A DNA stretch of 64,000 bases, taken from contig CALWUI010000019.1 of assembly GCA_944384705.1 (NCBI GenBank), positions 34,081 through 98,080 on the forward strand, given 5' to 3'. Positions within the stretch are counted from its first letter, which is position 1, and each line of letters opens with the position of its first letter. The translations under genes were made by a program, and so were the position numbers. The notes below the pieces were generated by a model that was given only the letters and a program-made list of their open reading frames with translations, had not been told where the DNA came from and did not search any database. This document shows, piece after piece, positions 61,547 to 64,000 of the stretch. Origin of the DNA: an uncultured Clostridia bacterium (lineage in GTDB: Bacteria; Bacillota; Clostridia; Oscillospirales; Acutalibacteraceae).

Positions 61547-62227
61547 TTGAATTATTGCATATTTAAAGACATAAATTCGCGTGAACTGGGGCTTTATATG
61601 GAACGATGCCCTGAAAAAGTCAGTCCTAAACGGCGTGATGAAACGTTTACAGTTACCGGTAGACATGGCAATTTAACCACAACAGACGGCGCTTTTGACA
61701 GTTACATCCGAAGTGCCGAATTTATCGTAACGGATATGAATAAAGTTGATGAAATTTGCGCTCATTTTAAGGGCTCAGGATGGCTAATTTTTAGCAGTGA
61801 ACCCGAGCGAAAATACAAGGCAAGAGTTTCTAACCAAATTGAATTTTCATATATTATTCAGCATTTAAAGCGATTTTCAGTTGAATTTGAAGTTCAACCA
61901 TTTGGTTATGATATTTTCGAGCAGAAACTTGTTAAAACCGCACTGTTTAGCCTTTTTAACATTGGTACTTTTGAATCTGAGCCGATAATAACCATTTTCG
62001 GAACTGGAAATATAATACTTTATGTAAATAATCAAAATATTTCTTTAAAAGAAATTACGGGAGAGATTACACTCGATAGTGAGGCAATGAACGCATACTA
62101 TGGAACGACTTCGCTTAACAACAAGATGAGCGGAGAGTTTCCAAAATTTGATGTGGGAGAAAACTTGATCAACTGGACAGGGAACGTGACAAAAGTAGAA
62201 GTTAAGCCTAACTGGAGATGGTTATAA
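61547..62227 (+). CDS. Distal tail protein (Dit)
   Basis: The 226-residue protein starts at TTG behind AAAGGGGTTG: MNYCIFKDINSRELGLYME, then RRDETFTVTGRHGNLTTTDGAF and YIRSAEFIV. This is the phage tail/Dit family (SPP1 gp19.1 type), which forms the hub at the tail tip. Its stop overlaps the next gene's ATG (TAATG). Confidence 0.9.
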   Translation: MNYCIFKDINSRELGLYMERCPEKVSPKRRDETFTVTGRHGNLTTTDGAFDSYIRSAEFIVTDMNKVDEICAHFKGSGWLIFSSEPERKYKARVSNQIEFSYIIQHLKRFSVEFEVQPFGYDIFEQKLVKTALFSLFNIGTFESEPIITIFGTGNIILYVNNQNISLKEITGEITLDSEAMNAYYGTTSLNNKMSGEFPKFDVGENLINWTGNVTKVEVKPNWRWL

Positions 62228-63942
62228 TGATAACTTTATATGAAAAAAATGAGCAGGATTTTACTCATAACGGGCTCAAAATTCTGCAAGCGATTGAGGC
62301 AATCGTTACTGAAGAATTAAACGGGGATTATTCCTTAAAGATTACTATGCCTCGGGGATCTTCAGAAATTGAAAATGAACAGATTATAAAAGCCCCCACA
62401 CCCTATTCTAATCAGCTTTTCAGGGTTTATAATTCCGATATAGATATGCTGGGCAATCCAGTATTCTATGCCCGACACATTTTTTACGATTTACTTGATT
62501 ATTTCATCGAAGATACAAGGCCGACCGGAAATGGTGACGTTGCAATCTCAAAAATTCTAGAAAACACGCCGTTTTTAGGCAGTTCTGATATTTCAAGACA
62601 AGGAACTGCTTATTATCAAATGATAAGTCCGGTTAAGGCGATTTTAGGAGCAGATAATTCTTTTATAGAAATTTGGGGCGGAGAGCTTGAACGAGATAAT
62701 TTTCGAGTAAGAATGAAAAATCATATTGGAAAAAATCGAGGAGTGTCAATAAGATATCGCAAGAACCTAACGGGGTTGCGACTTGTAACGGATTTATCTG
62801 GTGTTGCAACCAAAATCATGCCAACGGGGCTGAAAGAAGATGGACAAACGCTTTTAAAATTACCAGAAATGTATGTAACATCGCCGCTTGTTGGGAATTA
62901 TGCAAACGTTAAAACGACAAGGATTCATTACAGCGACATAAAAATTGGTGAAGAAATGAGTGAAGCGCAAGCATTGGATGCGTTAAGATCCACAGCTGCA
63001 CAGGAATTCGAAAATGGCCTTGATAAGCCACAAGTCACAGCCACAGCCGAATTCGTAACGCTTCAGGACACAGAAGAGTACAAAGAAATTTCTATTTTAG
63101 AAAGTGTTTATCTTGGTGATGAAGTTGAAATTTGTCATGAAAAACTAAACATAAAAATTGACACAAAAGTCATAGGATACGAATTTGACGCGCTTTCAAA
63201 GCGTTACAATAAGGTTACTCTCGGGAATGCAAATCCAAAATATGGAGACACCCAGCGGCAATATACCGATAAAGTCAATAGTGAGACAAAACTTTCAATT
63301 AGTGGTGAAATTTCTAATACAGAATCAAAAATCACACAGGAGTTCAAGGCAGCAGATGGCGAACTCTCTAGCATAATCGCTGAAGAAATTTCGCGGGCAA
63401 AAGGTGCTGAAGCAACTCTTTCGTCGTCTATCACGCAGAATGCAAAAAATATCACGCTGAAAGTTTCTAAAGGCGACGTAAGCAGCCAATTGAGTATGGA
63501 AAGCGACCAAATTTCGTTCTCAAGCAACAGAATTTCGATTTCGTCGACGTATTTTACGCTTACAAATGATGGGAAAATAAACTGCACGAGTGCGGATATA
63601 TCTGGTACCCTTGAGACTGGTGGCACTTATGGTTACGTCAAATTAAGCAATGGCCGATTGATTGGAGGAAACAGTTCAGGTGAATCCGGCTACATATCTT
63701 TTAATCACACTATCGATGGAAATCCTGGCCCGCGCATTGCAGGAACAAATGGTCTTGTAATAGCAACGCCAAAGTTTGGTATTACTGATTATTTAGAGCC
63801 TGGTACAAGCGGAACGTACTATCAAGGGCAGTCAGCTGCCCAGACATTTGTCACAGATATACAGAATAACCCAGATGGCACAATAAGCTGGTATACAAAG
63901 ACAATTACGTTCACAAAAGGGCTCATGACAACAAGTCTGTAA
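62227..63942 (+). CDS. Tail-associated protein (Tal, prophage endopeptidase tail family)
   Basis: The 571-residue protein begins MITLYEKNEQDFTHNGLKIL and has the gp44-like fold of siphophage Tal proteins (NEQIIKAPTPYSNQLFRVYN, FYARHIFYDLLDYF). An extended region after residue 340 has coiled-coil (KVNSETKLSISGEISNTESK) and repetitive beta segments (ITLKVSKGDVSSQLSMESD) that probably reach towards the host surface. ATG 62227 is preferred over 62218 because of the GGAG spacing and the TAATG overlap with dit. Confidence 0.88.
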   Translation: MITLYEKNEQDFTHNGLKILQAIEAIVTEELNGDYSLKITMPRGSSEIENEQIIKAPTPYSNQLFRVYNSDIDMLGNPVFYARHIFYDLLDYFIEDTRPTGNGDVAISKILENTPFLGSSDISRQGTAYYQMISPVKAILGADNSFIEIWGGELERDNFRVRMKNHIGKNRGVSIRYRKNLTGLRLVTDLSGVATKIMPTGLKEDGQTLLKLPEMYVTSPLVGNYANVKTTRIHYSDIKIGEEMSEAQALDALRSTAAQEFENGLDKPQVTATAEFVTLQDTEEYKEISILESVYLGDEVEICHEKLNIKIDTKVIGYEFDALSKRYNKVTLGNANPKYGDTQRQYTDKVNSETKLSISGEISNTESKITQEFKAADGELSSIIAEEISRAKGAEATLSSSITQNAKNITLKVSKGDVSSQLSMESDQISFSSNRISISSTYFTLTNDGKINCTSADISGTLETGGTYGYVKLSNGRLIGGNSSGESGYISFNHTIDGNPGPRIAGTNGLVIATPKFGITDYLEPGTSGTYYQGQSAAQTFVTDIQNNPDGTISWYTKTITFTKGLMTTSL

Positions 63943-63962
63943 GCGTAAGATGAGGTGATACG

Positions 63963-64000
63963 GTGAAAATTCCAATAGAACATGCGTTAAATATAATTCA
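63963..64000 (+). CDS. Downstream phage gene, 5' end only
   Basis: A GTG behind GATGAGGTGATACG opens MKIPIEHALNII and runs off the right edge. Twelve codons are too few to identify it; by position it would be a small protein between tal and the lysis genes. Confidence 0.5.
   Translation, partial: MKIPIEHALNII

Overview
The window is AT-rich DNA from a Gram-positive, probably spore-forming Clostridia-type bacterium (Bacillota). The evidence is a MecA-type adaptor, a class B sortase, a YabE-like DUF348/G5/3D protein, a CotF-type spore coat protein, consensus sigma-A promoters and AGGAGG ribosome binding sites. The genus cannot be told from the sequence.

Region 1 (1-18.5 kb) is mostly core chromosome: the end of gyrA, rpe, mecA, a secreted lysozyme-like protein, a cysteine desulfurase with thiI, sortase B, a YabE-like 3D protein, rpsI-rplM, fba, ychF, an OGG-type DNA glycosylase and tRNA-Ser(CGA). 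Its intergenic spaces are unusual. Five hairpins share a fixed 10-nt loop on different but always complementary stems. Two ~130-bp elements (7891-8019 and 10725-10856) each fold as a closing stem plus three perfect arms, with unrelated sequences. A secreted coiled-coil gene at 12.8-15.3 kb is broken into three frames at homopolymer runs.

Region 2 (18.5-34.1 kb) is an accessory island just after tRNA-Ser. It holds a LanFEG-type immunity exporter (+ strand) and a class I lanthipeptide operon (- strand) in the order lanA, lanB, lanC, lanT, second lanC, M16 metalloprotease. The precursor aligns position for position with the epidermin/gallidermin/mutacin 1140 group, including the NSYCC end. It has no basic residue in the core, no LanD decarboxylase is in the window, and the usual subtilisin-type LanP is replaced by a secreted half-length M16C-like protease. 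Between the two halves lie an IS3-family transposase remnant, spore-coat genes, an unknown secreted protein and unknown ORFs. A ~125-bp imperfect direct repeat flanks the biosynthetic part.

Region 3 (34.9 kb to the window end) is a siphovirus-type prophage, all on the + strand: sigma-like regulator, SNF2 helicase interrupted by an HNH gene, family A DNA polymerase, primase-helicase, iteron-like repeats, VRR-NUC nuclease, DUF1492 regulator, HNH, terminase small subunit, a RhuM-Fic gene, a ParB-methyltransferase, terminase large subunit, antirepressor, HK97-type head genes, connectors, tail tube, tail chaperone with a canonical A_AAA_AAC slippery site, tape measure, Dit and Tal. No integrase, repressor or lysis genes are in the window. 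The helicase, terminase large subunit and antirepressor are all disrupted, so the prophage is decaying or the assembly carries homopolymer errors.
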